Shown here in pieces: positions 55,301 through 58,464 of a stretch of DNA of 64,000 bases (positions are counted from its first letter, which is position 1; the number at the start of each line of letters is the position of its first letter). The stretch lies in the NCBI GenBank assembly GCA_032718475.1, contig JAUCBJ010003571.1:1-64000 (forward strand), given 5' to 3'. This DNA is from Nemertoderma westbladi. Taxonomy: Eukaryota; Xenacoelomorpha; Nemertodermatida; Nemertodermatidae. The notes below the pieces were generated by a model, which worked only from the letters and a program-made list of their open reading frames with translations, made no database searches and was not told where the DNA came from. Made by a program: the position numbers and the translations under genes.

Positions 55301-58228
55301 GATAAAACCCAACAGTTTTGAAAAACCCAACAGTTTTGATAAAACCCAACAGTTTTGAAAAAAACCCAACAGTTTTGACAAAACCCAACAGTTTTGAAAA
55401 ACCCAACAGTTTTGACAAAACCCAACAGTTTTGATAAAACCCAACAGTTTTAACAAAACCCAGCAGTTTTGACAATACCCAACAGTTTTGAAAAAAACCC
55501 AACAGTTTTGACAAAACCCAACAGTTTTGAAAAACCCAACAGTTTTGACAAAACCCAACAGTTTTGAAAAACCCAACAGTTTTGATAAAACCCAACAGTT
55601 TTGAAAAAAACCCAACAGTTTTGACAAAACCCAACAGTTTTGAAAAACCCAACAGTTTTGATAAAACCCAACAGTTTTAACAAAACCCAACAGTTTTGAA
55701 AAACCCAACAGTTTTGATAAAACCCAACAATTTTGATAAAACCCAACAGTTTTGAAAAAAACCCAACAGTTTTGACAAAACCCAACAGTTTTGAAAAACC
55801 CAACAGTTTTGATAAAACCCAACAGTTTTGAAAAGCCCAACAGTTTTGACAAAACCCAACAGTTTTGATAAAACCCAACAGTTTTGACAAAACCCAGCAG
55901 TTTTGACAATACCCAACAGTTTTGAAAAAAACCCAACAGTTTTGACAAAACCCAACAGTTTTGAAAAACCCAACAGTTTTGATAAAACCCAACAGTTTTG
56001 AAAAACCCAACAGTTTTGACAAAACCCAACAGTTTTGAAAAACCCAACAGTTTTGATAAAACCCAACAGTTTTGACAATACCCAACAGTTTTGAAAAAAC
56101 CCAACAGTTTTGACAAAACCCAACAGTTTTGAAAAACCCAACAGTTTTGATAAAACCCAACAGTTTTGAAAAACCCAACAGTTTTGACAAAACCCAACAG
56201 TTTTGAAAAACCCAACAGTTTTGATAAAACCCAACAGTTTTGACAAAACCCAACAGTTTTGAAAAACCCAACAGTTTTGACAAAACCCAACAGTTTTGAC
56301 AAAACCCAACAGTTTTGACAAAACCCAACAGTTTTGACAAAATCCAACAGTTTTGACAATACCCAACAGTTTTGAAAAAACCCAACAGTTTTGACAAAAC
56401 CCAACAGTTTTGAAAAACCCAACAGTTTTGACAAAACCAACAGTTTTGACAAAACCCAACAGGTTTGTCCAAGCCCATCAGATTTGAAAAAACCCAACAG
56501 GTTTGACAAAACCCAACAGTTTTGGCACATAATTTATTACGAGGAACAGTCTCAATCATATTGCTATATTGTGTCTGTTTATCGCTTTGGTTAGAATAAT
56601 TTTGTTGGTTCTTACATGATATTTGAAAGCACTGCATAATTATCAATACATTCAATCATATTAAACCAGGAGGTCAATCCAACCGTTCTTTTTTTGTTAT
56701 ATCTCTGAAGCACACTGAGTTGGGAATCGGAAATGTTATGACATTTCCTAAAAATCTTTTGTCTTCGTAATAGTGAAAACTGTTTTTGAAATATAGCACC
56801 ATTTGCCCCTATATTTTTAAGCCATTTTTGAGAATTCCTTTCCATGAAATATGAATTGTAGCATCTCTATTTTTGAGTAACCTGTTTTTGGGTTCGATAT
56901 GGAATACATATAAAATGTGCTAGAAATTTGAAAATCCATCCAGTAGATGAATTAATTGTGACATCTTGTTTCTTTTACGATATATACGATTTGCGATATA
57001 CTCAAAAATAGAGATGTGCAGGAGTATTTCGTACATGTGTAGGAGTTCTGAGTCCGATGGAGTAAAATAAAATGCTACTAGACAGACATCTTAAACATCT
57101 TAAACTTGCATTTTTGTAAGTGCAAAATGTGGTGTAAGCACCAAAATTTTACGCAATTTTGCACACTGGCAATGAACTGAATAAAGTATTTGAAATATAT
57201 CCATTATAATCAACTATTGACATCTTTCATAATAATACCGTAACCGTAACATATAATACGCATTTTGGTGATTTAATTACCAATTTGTTGAAGAAATAAA
57301 TACTTTGTTGTTGTAGACTAGTAAATCATATTACAATTCCTGATTTAGGTAATCCTAACTTACTTATTTTGGTTATATTTCCAATAAAACGATATTCTTA
57401 GTTTGAAATTAACTTTAAATAATATAGAGGTAAAAGTTGTGATAAAAAACCTAAAAGTTATTTTCTGCTATTTACAACTTACCTGCAGGAGAGTTTGTCA
57501 GTACCGATACATTGGCAATTAGTAGAACCGGGAGCACATTCGTAAGGGGCGCAGACACCCCGGTTTACAGGGTCTATTATGTACCCAGTCTTACATTGTT
57601 GGTTAATACCGTTATTCTCTGCTTGGCAACCACTCGATTTAGTTGGGTTACAATCTACGATAATTAATAATTGCATGTATGAAATTTATTCGTTTCTTAC
57701 TATTTGATTACAATTTTGTCATTAATAGACAGTTAGAGATACAGAGAACAAATAATCGTAAACCAGGATATACTGCACAGAGTGACAAATTCTGAATATA
57801 ATTTGATGTTTAAAATTCCGTAATACGCTTACGTAAGAATAGCAGTTCTGTTCACTTAATATTTACAATTATTATAAAAATAATAAATTCCATAATTATT
57901 CGCAATTCTAAATTTACAATTTAAATTGGAATTCTTCTTCAGATGCATTGTATAATATAATGCAGTATTTATTATTCCACACAATATGAATTTATTTCTA
58001 GAAAGATAATGATATGCTTTCTCTGCCAACAATAAAATTACATATAATAAATTAATTCAATAAATCAGTGAGAACATTATAATATATTTTAACCAACTCA
58101 CAATTATTAATAGAAATTGTAATATCAGATGACGTCATGGTAGCTATAACATTGGATTTGGTTCCTTGACAACGGTAGATTCCAGCGTCGCTAGCAACCG
58201 GGTTTGTTATTGTGTATTCCGCCGACGC
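7197..58228 (-). CDS. Large multi-exon Ig / cysteine-rich / LU-domain GPI-anchored surface receptor (5' partial)
   Basis: Thirty-five GT–AG exons plus one candidate micro-exon join in frame into about 2,019 residues ending in TAA at 7197-7199. Approximate residues: half Ig 1-42; cysteine-rich EGF-like block 43-213; Ig2 214-322; Ig3 323-437; Ig4 438-535; Ig5 536-630; Ig6 631-723; Ig7 724-843; Ig8 844-930; Ig9 931-1027; Ig10 1028-1149; Ig11 1150-1233; Ig12 1234-1335; Ig13 1336-1424; Ig14 1425-1515; Ig15 1520-1615; second cysteine-rich block 1616-1906; LU domain 1909-1992; hydrophobic tail to 2019. Most Ig halves show the F-strand Y-x-C motif (YRC, YYC, YKC, YEC, YSC, YQC). Introns between domains are mostly phase 1, as usual for shuffled extracellular modules. 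Role inferred: extracellular adhesion or recognition receptor held by a GPI anchor. The start codon and signal peptide are outside the window. No orthologue recognised. Confidence 0.85.
7561..7686 (-). CDS. Exon 35: middle of the LU domain
   Basis: 126 nt, acceptor CACAG, phase 0 in and out, donor GTTAGT. Contains SCGGIC, VYC and SECAK, placing the remaining conserved cysteines before the CC motif of the last exon. Confidence 0.87.
7687..8450 (-). other. Intron 34/35 and intron 35/36 region: nothing further seen
   Basis: The intron between exons 34 and 35 (7687-8450) and that between 35 and 36 (7308-7560) show no array or transposon motif. They are plain AT-rich introns. Confidence 0.5.
8451..8549 (-). 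CDS. Exon 34: first finger of the LU (Ly6/uPAR) domain
   Basis: 99 nt, acceptor TTGCAG, phase 0 in and out, donor GTAAGT. It starts ECYVCEGADC and ends KSCW. The C-x2-C opening is typical of LU/three-finger domains. Confidence 0.87.
8590..8600 (-). promoter_or_regulatory. Juxtaposed 3'/5' splice signals (zero-length-exon motif)
   Basis: The minus strand reads TTATTTACAG immediately followed by GTGAGTACT, i.e. AG|GT. This is the form of a recursive splice site. The host intron is short, so use as a ratchet point is uncertain. Confidence 0.3.
9124..9128 (-). CDS. Exon 33, candidate 5-nt micro-exon
   Basis: ATCCG sits between an acceptor (GATACAG, preceded by a pyrimidine-rich tract) and a perfect GTAAGT donor. 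Its 2+3 bases turn the phase-1 exit of exon 32 into the phase-0 entry of exon 34 and would encode Asp-Pro. Support is phase logic plus splice signals only; another small exon elsewhere in the intron could do the same job. Confidence 0.4.
9493..9606 (-). CDS. Exon 32: last cysteine-rich module
   Basis: 114 nt, acceptor TTTTAG, phase 1 in and out, donor GTAACT. Contains FCECPEN and CICKTNYEP. It leaves in phase 1, whereas exon 34 starts in phase 0, so a small exon of length 2 mod 3 must lie between them. Confidence 0.82.
9860..10080. repeat. Diverged direct duplication in intron 31/32
   Basis: Segments around 9866-9930 and 10003-10075 share ordered blocks (CATTCCAGAATA, GTCAAC, GTTAAAATATAGCTA) at roughly 140-bp spacing, as an old tandem duplication. 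Confidence 0.5.
10099..10160. mobile_element. Short palindromic (MITE-like) relic
   Basis: GACAATTGCGAC at 10107-10118 is the perfect inverse of GTCGCAATTGTC at 10142-10153, with a 23-nt loop. The flanking CAGTG start resembles a Tc1/mariner terminal repeat, but the element is too short to be sure. Confidence 0.4.
10703..10828 (-). CDS. Exon 31: cysteine-rich module
   Basis: 126 nt, acceptor TACCAG, phase 1 in and out, donor GTACAT (weak at positions +4 to +6). Contains ICGKNPDP, LKCDHLC and GCKCRDSYG. Confidence 0.8.
11327..11733 (-). mobile_element. 5'-truncated non-LTR retrotransposon with target duplication
   Basis: Minus-strand open frame 11374-11748 encodes the C-terminal tail of a non-LTR RT (LRFAGHCFRR, NLVLWQPHG, ADDLANVMGDREMWR). 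It ends in an ACT/AGT microsatellite at 11334-11344. TATGAATA occurs at both edges (11327-11334 and 11725-11732), a likely 8-bp target-site duplication. It lies in intron 30/31. Confidence 0.7.
11803..12006 (-). CDS. Exon 30: two linked cysteine-rich modules
   Basis: 204 nt, acceptor TGTTAG, phase 1 in and out. Contains YCSCSGTCQCEAGY, then GTCVPIEC and CKCNIGYSSDG. The donor is the unusual GTTGGT, but the next exon requires phase 1, which supports it over the nearby GTGAAT. Confidence 0.82.
12007..12817 (-). other. Intron 29/30: nothing recognised
   Basis: AT-rich, with a short palindromic TATATAGAATTATT segment near 12560-12600. No coding or transposon motif. Confidence 0.4.
12818..12986 (-). 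CDS. Exon 29: cysteine-rich module with C-V-P motif
   Basis: 169 nt, acceptor TTTTAG, phase 0 in, phase 1 out at GTATGT. Contains GECVPLQC followed by LCEC and GCSC, the same cysteine plan as exon 2. Confidence 0.83.
13403..13536 (-). CDS. Exon 28: cysteine-rich module
   Basis: 134 nt, acceptor TTTTAG, phase 1 in, phase 0 out at GTTAGT. Contains DCLPGGDSC and TQCICEKGK; resembles an EGF-like fragment. Confidence 0.84.
13687..13941 (-). CDS. Exon 27: end of Ig domain 15 and start of second cysteine-rich block
   Basis: 255 nt, acceptor TTGCAG, phase 1 in and out, donor GTGAGT. F-strand TADYKCAARN, then a linker with cysteines spaced roughly every ten residues. This marks the change from the Ig array to the membrane-proximal cysteine-rich block. 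Confidence 0.87.
14486..14687 (-). CDS. Exon 26: end of Ig domain 14 fused to start of Ig domain 15
   Basis: 202 nt, acceptor TTCTAG, phase 0 in, phase 1 out at GTAAGT. It begins with a G-strand (NRVKLEV), then a linker, then the B-strand VELKC and the C-strand FQWFKGD of the next domain. As in exon 11, there is no intron at the domain boundary. Confidence 0.87.
15255..16080 (-). mobile_element. CR1-like LINE 3' end
   Basis: The minus strand shows the typical end of a CR1/L2 reverse transcriptase: KVYNGKCPNYL, then after a frame change WNALPNEIKN and FKSAVKSHL (15690-15887). A 3' tail follows with a duplicated segment of about 90 bp (15468-15550 and 15565-15655), ending in a GATA-type microsatellite (15258-15284). 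Located in intron 25/26. Confidence 0.7.
16287..16528 (-). CDS. Exon 25: most of Ig domain 14
   Basis: 242 nt, phase 1 in, phase 0 out at GTAAGA directly after the F-strand GYYFCKH. The B-strand is VIFVC. Two acceptors 6 nt apart (end 16528 or 16522) both keep the frame. The inner one gives the usual G|AT (Asp) junction. Confidence 0.84.
16559..16606 (-). pseudogene. Duplicated 5' end of exon 25 (exon relic)
   Basis: About 65 bp upstream of exon 25 the minus strand encodes DMSVDAPGTT, closely resembling the exon start DMRVDVPGRT. No AG acceptor precedes it and it runs straight into the real acceptor. It is a vestige of a small tandem duplication. Confidence 0.55.
16610..18620 (-). other. Intron 24/25: nothing recognised
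   Basis: About 2 kb without array or transposon motif. Open frames at 17096-18231 carry no known domain. Confidence 0.4.
18622..18779 (-). CDS. Exon 24: C-terminal half of Ig domain 13
   Basis: 158 nt, acceptor CATTAG, phase 2 in, phase 1 out at GTAAGT. The F-strand is NGGDYKC and the G-strand ends KESFNVFG. Confidence 0.88.
18785..19165 (+). mobile_element. Possible LINE 3' tail ending in (AAAT)n
   Basis: A plus-strand stretch that ends in AAATAAATAAATAAAT at about 19140-19160, as many LINE 3' ends do. No RT motif is seen, so the call is weak. Confidence 0.3.
19894..20002 (-). CDS. Exon 23: N-terminal half of Ig domain 13
   Basis: 109 nt, acceptor TTGCAG, phase 1 in, phase 2 out at GTAAGC. 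B-strand ITFAC, C-strand YKWYKR. It is short because the intron falls just after the C strand. Confidence 0.87.
20360..23510 (+). mobile_element. piggyBac element, 5' end intact, 3' end not found
   Basis: TTAA at 20360-20363 followed by CCCTTTCAATCACAAAG matches a piggyBac target site and terminal repeat. A related subterminal motif (CATATATGGGC) recurs near 20718. The transposase lies inside (21115-23185). No matching right terminal repeat is seen before exon 22, so the right end is lost or too diverged. It sits in intron 22/23, opposite in orientation to the gene. Confidence 0.75.
21115..23185 (+). pseudogene. piggyBac transposase, broken by two frameshifts and one stop
   Basis: DDE_Tnp_1_7-type transposase. 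An acidic N terminus (21115-21600) is followed by the catalytic core. Three aspartates expected in piggyBac are visible: ISIDEQM, YFDNYF and GGVDLCD. Breaks: a 16-G tract at 21615-21630 shifts the frame; a second shift lies near 21836; an in-frame TAG is at 22478-22480. The C terminus after KRGRPGG is cysteine-rich in this frame (HHRICTNPSC), but I cannot confirm that it is the true zinc-binding tail. Not active as it stands. Confidence 0.85.
23513..24709 (-). mobile_element. 5'-truncated non-LTR retrotransposon nested beside piggyBac
   Basis: Minus-strand RT relics: GDTLAPSLF and TDFADDIALL (24234-24437), then FQYLGSWIESS, SLEQRIDGCYTRLLR (23792-24334) and a tail with DTELGRNEI. It ends in (ACT)n at 23521-23532. 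TAAGTGATACT flanks it at 23513-23523 and 24699-24709, an 11-bp target-site duplication. Several frameshifts. Confidence 0.8.
24828..24975 (-). CDS. Exon 22: C-terminal half of Ig domain 12
   Basis: 148 nt, acceptor TTTTAG, phase 0 in, phase 1 out at GTAAGT. The F-strand is GGEYSC and the G-strand ends ANVYVVG. The next intron (4.8 kb) hosts piggyBac and a LINE. Confidence 0.88.
25765..25922 (-). CDS. Exon 21: N-terminal half of Ig domain 12
   Basis: 158 nt, acceptor CTGCAG, phase 1 in, phase 0 out at GTAAGT. B-strand IELTC and C-strand GYFWELPSG. Confidence 0.88.
26280..26531 (-). CDS. Exon 20: complete Ig domain 11
   Basis: 252 nt, phase 1 in and out, donor GTAAGT. B-strand VTMDC, C-strand YAWTKNG, F-strand STYQC. 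It is the clearest single-exon Ig domain in the gene. Confidence 0.89.
27013..27172 (-). CDS. Exon 19: C-terminal half of Ig domain 10
   Basis: 160 nt, acceptor TTTTAG, phase 0 in, phase 1 out at GTAACC. It contains LDIKC but no clear Y-x-C F-strand, so this is the least typical Ig domain of the series. Confidence 0.8.
27820..27955. repeat. AT-rich inverted repeat in intron 18/19
   Basis: GTTATCTTATGGAATTTTT and AAAAATTCTATAAGATAAC, plus inner AATTAGCC/GGCTAATT, form a long imperfect hairpin. Likely a small foldback element; its edges are open. Confidence 0.6.
28212..28682. mobile_element. Foldback (palindromic MITE-like) element
   Basis: Arms of about 70-90 bp: 28243-28328 against 28595-28662. 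They share TTATGGAA, CGGGAACG, ACGTTGGTCTAGTTTAG and GACACAAGTCAACACA in inverse order, and similarity extends outward to ATACAGTTGT. No transposase inside. Lies in intron 18/19. Confidence 0.7.
28953..28972 (+). repeat. G20 homopolymer
   Basis: Twenty consecutive G on the plus strand in intron 18/19. One of nine G/C runs in the window; several others mark transposon edges. Confidence 0.9.
29196..29401 (-). CDS. Exon 18: N-terminal half of Ig domain 10
   Basis: 206 nt, acceptor TTGCAG, phase 1 in, phase 0 out at GTAAGT. The B-strand is VRVTC, with an extra cysteine pair near the N terminus (TMC and NNC). The usual tryptophan is missing. Confidence 0.84.
29538..29655 (-). CDS. Exon 17: C-terminal half of Ig domain 9
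   Basis: 118 nt, strong acceptor TTTTTTTCAG, phase 0 in, phase 1 out at GTAAGA. The F-strand is GKYEC and the G-strand ends FYVFVIG. Confidence 0.86.
30130..30410. repeat. Inverted repeat built on CTACGC / GCGTAG words
   Basis: CTACGCCTACGCCTACGC at about 30152-30176 is mirrored by GTAGGTGTAGGTGTG...GCGTAGGCATAGG at 30337-30390, with flanking TGTCAATA. Likely a foldback relic in intron 16/17. Confidence 0.5.
30199..30308 (+). repeat. Left arm of inverted repeat flanking exon 16
   Basis: Shares TTGATTCTCAA and AAATTGGGTTTTCTACAATA with the inverse of 32399-32499, plus a looser match further in. The two arms lie in introns 16/17 and 15/16. Confidence 0.65.
30420..31539 (-). other. Part of intron 16/17, nothing recognised apart from a G13 run
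   Basis: G13 at 31277-31289 is followed by GC-richer sequence with CCATGGGGGCACCC and repeated CCATCGCATTG words (to about 31400). Possibly a transposon end. No coding motif is supported. Confidence 0.35.
31540..31712 (-). CDS. Exon 16: N-terminal half of Ig domain 9
   Basis: 173 nt, acceptor CATTAG, phase 1 in, phase 0 out at GTTAGT. B-strand ISLSC, C-strand YEWKKDG. The exon is flanked by roughly 100-bp inverted repeats in its two neighbouring introns. Confidence 0.86.
32399..32499 (-). repeat. Right arm of inverted repeat flanking exon 16
   Basis: Inverse copy of 30199-30308, separated by about 2.1 kb that includes exon 16. It abuts the start of the 37/31-bp array. Confidence 0.65.
32481..34205. 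repeat. 37/31-bp two-length minisatellite, about 47 copies
   Basis: Unit GTAGGCCTACCGGCTTATAC then TTGTACTTGTATATTGT (37 bp). A shorter form lacks one ACTTGT (31 bp). Copies also vary as TGTGTAGG/TGTATAGG and TATATTG/TATGTTG. Every unit has the perfect palindrome GTAGGCCTAC or its ATAGGCCTAC variant. It lies in intron 15/16. Confidence 0.95.
34206..34485. repeat. 54-bp hairpin minisatellite, 5 copies
   Basis: Each unit contains ATTGTGTAGGCC and its exact inverse GGCCTACACAAT around an 8-nt loop TAGGTGTT. It follows the 37/31-bp array directly, shares the TAGGCCTA word, and ends about 45 bp from the donor of exon 15. The unit length is a multiple of 3, which makes both strands look open. Confidence 0.95.
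34531..34791 (-). CDS. Exon 15: complete Ig domain 8
   Basis: 261 nt, phase 1 in and out, donor GTAAGT. B-strand IDLKC, C-strand YKWTG, F-strand SPITC. It has two further cysteines near the B strand, perhaps an extra disulphide. The 54-bp hairpin array ends about 45 bp into the following intron. Confidence 0.87.
34982..35116. repeat. 27-bp minisatellite, 5 copies
   Basis: Unit ACTAGCTACTGTAAGGGCCA then CCTCACC, copies identical, in intron 14/15. On the gene strand each unit reads GGTGAGG, a weak 5' splice-site-like word. Confidence 0.93.
35488..35649 (-). CDS. Exon 14: C-terminal half of Ig domain 7
   Basis: 162 nt, acceptor TTCCAG, phase 1 in and out, donor GTTAGT. The F-strand is VPYKC. 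The domain looks divergent, without a clear C-strand tryptophan. Confidence 0.82.
35963..36159 (-). CDS. Exon 13: N-terminal half of Ig domain 7
   Basis: 197 nt, acceptor TTGCAG, phase 2 in, phase 1 out at GTTAGT. The B-strand is IRVTC, preceded by an alanine- and threonine-rich stretch. Confidence 0.85.
36661..36838 (-). CDS. Exon 12: C-terminal half of Ig domain 6
   Basis: 178 nt, pyrimidine-poor acceptor CATATAG, phase 1 in, phase 2 out at GTGAGT. Motifs: EYIWM (C strand) and TSYKC (F strand). The 94-bp array ends only about 35 bp upstream of this acceptor. Confidence 0.85.
36873..38430. repeat. 94-bp minisatellite, 16 full copies plus one short copy
   Basis: Exact 94-bp spacing from 36927 to 38337; the first unit is cut to 52 bp. 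Copies differ at only a handful of positions. Each unit holds the palindrome CGTGCTAAGCACG and, on the gene strand, the acceptor-like GACTTTTACAG. The array ends about 35 bp upstream of the 3' splice site of exon 12. Confidence 0.95.
38600..39180 (+). pseudogene. Ty3/gypsy integrase C-terminal relic
   Basis: The plus strand reads GLAEVSVKIV, then RNTRIYGRSPAQM-like (38607-38996), and after a frame change TKLDPGTKVLFQNPG, HWSKIGVV and YRRNRRF (38881-39180). These match the end of the integrase core and the C-terminal SH3-like part of Ty3/gypsy integrases. No LTRs or other pol domains nearby. It lies in intron 11/12. Confidence 0.7.
39576..39771 (-). CDS. Exon 11: end of Ig domain 5 fused to start of Ig domain 6
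   Basis: 196 nt, acceptor TTCTAG, phase 0 in, phase 1 out at GTTAGA. It carries the F-strand GKYYC of Ig5 and the B-strand SALTC of Ig6. The phase-1 intron expected between two Ig domains is absent here. Confidence 0.87.
39794..41368. mobile_element. Non-autonomous piggyBac-like element with TTAA ends
   Basis: TTAA at 39794-39797 and 41365-41368. Inverted ends CCCTATTAGTACCGGG and CCATATTAAACCCGGT match at 11 of 16 positions. Both ends carry the near-palindrome GGGGTCATATTGACCCC followed by a C run (39855-39873; 41334-41348). No transposase inside. It lies in intron 10/11, next to the 57-bp array. Confidence 0.65.
40300..41040. repeat. Degenerate ~164-bp tandem repeats inside the TTAA element
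   Basis: About five diverged units, each with TTCAAAATTTGGTGCTAGCA, then ACC..GCAC, GAAAAATACAAGTTTG and an A-rich AACGCAAGAAACAAG block. GGTGCTAGCACC is a perfect 12-bp palindrome. Confidence 0.6.
41390..45009. repeat. 57-bp minisatellite, about 63 copies, starting at the exon 10 splice donor
   Basis: On the gene strand each unit reads CAAAGGTAATATATTCATTA then TTAAAGTAAGTACAGTAGGC, then ACCTTTATAAATAGTAA. The exon end and donor (CAAAG|GTAATA) are the first unit. Units near the exon (43330-45004) are almost identical; those further away (41390-43330) have small deletions and substitutions. The unit is a multiple of 3, so long spurious open frames occur on both strands. Confidence 0.96.
45005..45195 (-). 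CDS. Exon 10: N-terminal half of Ig domain 5, abutting the 57-bp array
   Basis: 191 nt, acceptor TTACAG, phase 1 in, phase 0 out. The Ig cysteine is in PPLHC and the C-strand is KYEWYKD. The donor is the weak GTAATA. The last five exon bases and the donor are part of the 57-bp repeat that fills the start of the next intron. A stronger GTAAGT lies 20 nt downstream, and using it would shift the frame. Confidence 0.87.
45545..45830. mobile_element. Small inverted-repeat element relic
   Basis: CCCATGTGAAGAATACCAGG at 45550-45569 is mirrored by CCTGGTATTATTCACATGGG at about 45752-45771, and part of it is repeated near 45807-45826. MITE-like; lies in intron 9/10. Confidence 0.5.
45979..46872. mobile_element. 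Foldback element capped by G20 and C20
   Basis: Arms of about 300 bp: 46001-46274 is the inverse of roughly 46490-46846 (shared GAGATGAAGTTTGGGGTTTG, GAGAAAGAGCACAA, AGTTTATAAGACAACTT). The outer ends are G20 (45981-46000) and C20 (46847-46866). CTTAATTTAATT occurs on both flanks, a possible target duplication. No protein inside. It lies in intron 9/10. Confidence 0.75.
46940..47233 (-). CDS. Exon 9: complete Ig domain 4
   Basis: 294 nt, phase 1 in and out. It carries a whole Ig domain in one exon: B-strand AVIMQC, C-strand YGWYKH, F-strand AQYTC, G-strand PLFMFKG. The donor is GTTAGT, one of several GTT donors in the gene. Confidence 0.88.
47710..47888 (-). CDS. Exon 8: C-terminal half of Ig domain 3
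   Basis: 179 nt, acceptor TTTTCAG, phase 2 in, phase 1 out at GTGAGT. The F-strand is AAAYYSC and the G-strand ends SFTLQLIG. Confidence 0.87.
48468..48633 (-). CDS. Exon 7: N-terminal half of Ig domain 3
   Basis: 166 nt, acceptor ATTTAG, phase 1 in, phase 2 out at GTGAGA. The B-strand is PVVLTC. The last codon, a tryptophan, is split across the intron, so the intron falls in the C strand. Confidence 0.87.
48760..48822 (+). repeat. 21-bp tandem repeat, 3 copies
   Basis: Unit AAGCTCAAGTAGCTGTAGAA plus G, in intron 6/7. It runs into a plus-strand non-LTR tail relic. Confidence 0.85.
48880..49040 (+). mobile_element. Non-LTR retrotransposon 3' tail fragment
   Basis: The plus strand reads WPDVDADNL, then after a stop KVMGDGD, then GAIFSTSQHRIL. 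These match the tail of the copy at 11.4 kb (DADDLANVMGDRE, NFVDKPAQHS). Confidence 0.5.
49207..49387 (-). CDS. Exon 6: C-terminal half of Ig domain 2
   Basis: 181 nt, acceptor TTTTCAG, phase 0 in, phase 1 out at GTGAGA. The F-strand is SKGFYRC. It ends with the G-strand SSVLQIRG, and the split codon starts with G as at most domain boundaries in this gene. Confidence 0.87.
49527..52184 (-). mobile_element. Decayed retroelement between 110-bp direct repeats
   Basis: A segment at 49527-49636 is repeated at 52076-52184 with one substitution and one A-run difference. Between them the minus strand encodes a decayed RT: GIRPIGIGEVLRCIVGKA, DATNAFN, EGSTQGDPVAM, then WFTGDGNAGG where an FADD-type active site is expected, then CACGSRF and GGFPSIRHNEIRD. 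The set resembles an RT family common in cnidarian and other marine genomes. It sits in intron 5/6 in the gene's orientation. Confidence 0.65.
50050..52034 (-). pseudogene. Reverse-transcriptase-like pseudogene of the element above
   Basis: Pieces at 51834-52034, 51418-51744, 51140-51421 and 50531-50950 are collinear but lie in different frames. The second catalytic-box aspartate pair is altered (TGD). The C-terminal Cys/His region (about 50130-50400) ends before the left direct repeat. Confidence 0.65.
52655..52800 (-). CDS. Exon 5: N-terminal half of Ig domain 2
   Basis: 146 nt, phase 1 in, phase 0 out at GTAAGT. It carries the B-strand motif ESLTLEC with its Ig cysteine. The domain is completed by exon 6 across a 3.3-kb intron holding a retroelement. 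Confidence 0.87.
52866..53092. repeat. 30-bp minisatellite, about 7.5 copies
   Basis: Unit CAATACCCAATAAATAGCCT then ACCTCACGGA, with AAGAGCCT and CTCAAGGG variants alternating. Lies in intron 4/5, about 65 bp from the acceptor of exon 5. The gene strand reads CCGTGAGGTAGG, a weak donor-like word. Confidence 0.93.
53279..53509 (-). CDS. Exon 4: cysteine-rich module, eleven or more cysteines
   Basis: 231 nt, phase 1 in and out, donor GTGAGT. It encodes segments such as CSGGAGKCCNTGY and GGVCEFECDQ. A second possible acceptor (ATTTCAG) lies 12 nt inside the exon and keeps the frame. Confidence 0.85.
53900..54260. repeat. ~95-bp imperfect tandem repeat, about 2.5 copies
   Basis: CCAGGATGGTAAGACA and AAAAGGTATTAATAATATTG blocks recur 95 bp apart (54072 and 54167). 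An older partial copy lies near 53910 (TATGACAAAAAGC). Intron 3/4. Confidence 0.6.
54399..54508 (-). CDS. Exon 3: cysteine-rich module continued
   Basis: 110 nt, acceptor TTTCAG, phase 2 in, phase 1 out at GTAAGT. It continues the EGF-like fold (junction ...LSCRCAAGS) and adds CKTVC and QCI cysteine motifs. Confidence 0.85.
54895..56520. repeat. 19-bp minisatellite, about 85 copies
   Basis: Core CCCAACAGTTTTGA joined by variable links (CAAAA, TAAAA, AAAA, AAAAAA, CAATA), giving 18-21-bp units. Mixed link lengths recur in blocks (CCCAGCAG variants at 55213, 55459 and 55893), so larger segments were also copied. Intron 2/3. Long minus-strand open frames here are artefacts. Confidence 0.95.
56521..57482 (-). 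other. Rest of intron 2/3, with one inverted repeat
   Basis: GCATCTCTATTTTTGAGTA (56862-56880) is the inverse of TACTCAAAAATAGAGATG (about 56999-57017), enclosing 118 bp; a small foldback. Otherwise nothing recognised. Confidence 0.5.
57483..57654 (-). CDS. Exon 2: cysteine-rich EGF-like module
   Basis: 172 nt, phase 1 in, phase 2 out (donor GTAAGT after CTGCAG). It has eight cysteines, including the segment GVCAPYECAPGSTNCQC. The same C-x-P-x2-C-x(n)-C-x-C pattern recurs in exons 29 and 30, on the far side of the Ig array. Confidence 0.85.
57655..58101 (-). other. Intron 1/2: nothing recognised
   Basis: AT-rich, with no array or motif. Confidence 0.5.
58102..58228 (-). CDS. Exon 1 (window numbering): C-terminal half of Ig domain 1
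   Basis: 127 nt, entered in phase 0 from an upstream exon beyond the window and leaving in phase 1 at a GTGAGT donor. It encodes an Ig F-strand, DAGIYRC, followed by a G-strand ending near ITISINN. The matching N-terminal half is not found between here and 64000, so its exon lies beyond the 52-bp array. Confidence 0.85.
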
Positions 58229-58464
58229 CTATAGATATTACATATATATATGTATATTACAGATTATAAATTTAGCAAGTCAAAGCCGTTGGGGTGTGGG
58301 ATCCGGTTACAAAAATTAAATATATAAATATAATTGTAAGGAAACCAAGATCAACCACGTTAAATAAAAATTATAAGAAATTACACAAGCTTTCGAAATA
58401 ATATAATATAGTAGTTCTTGTGACCTAATCAATTAATTTTCAATAAAGGGTATATCGATATTAA

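Noticed and set aside
54818-56655. Minus-strand open frames up to 570 residues (repeated Lys-Thr-Val-Gly-Phe)
   Set aside because: Translation of the 19-bp minisatellite. The units shift between all three frames and each looks open. No splice or domain support.
7197-58228. Several separate Ig genes in tandem
   Set aside because: Phases agree across every intron (given one small exon before the LU domain), with no internal stop, signal peptide or poly(A) signal between domains.
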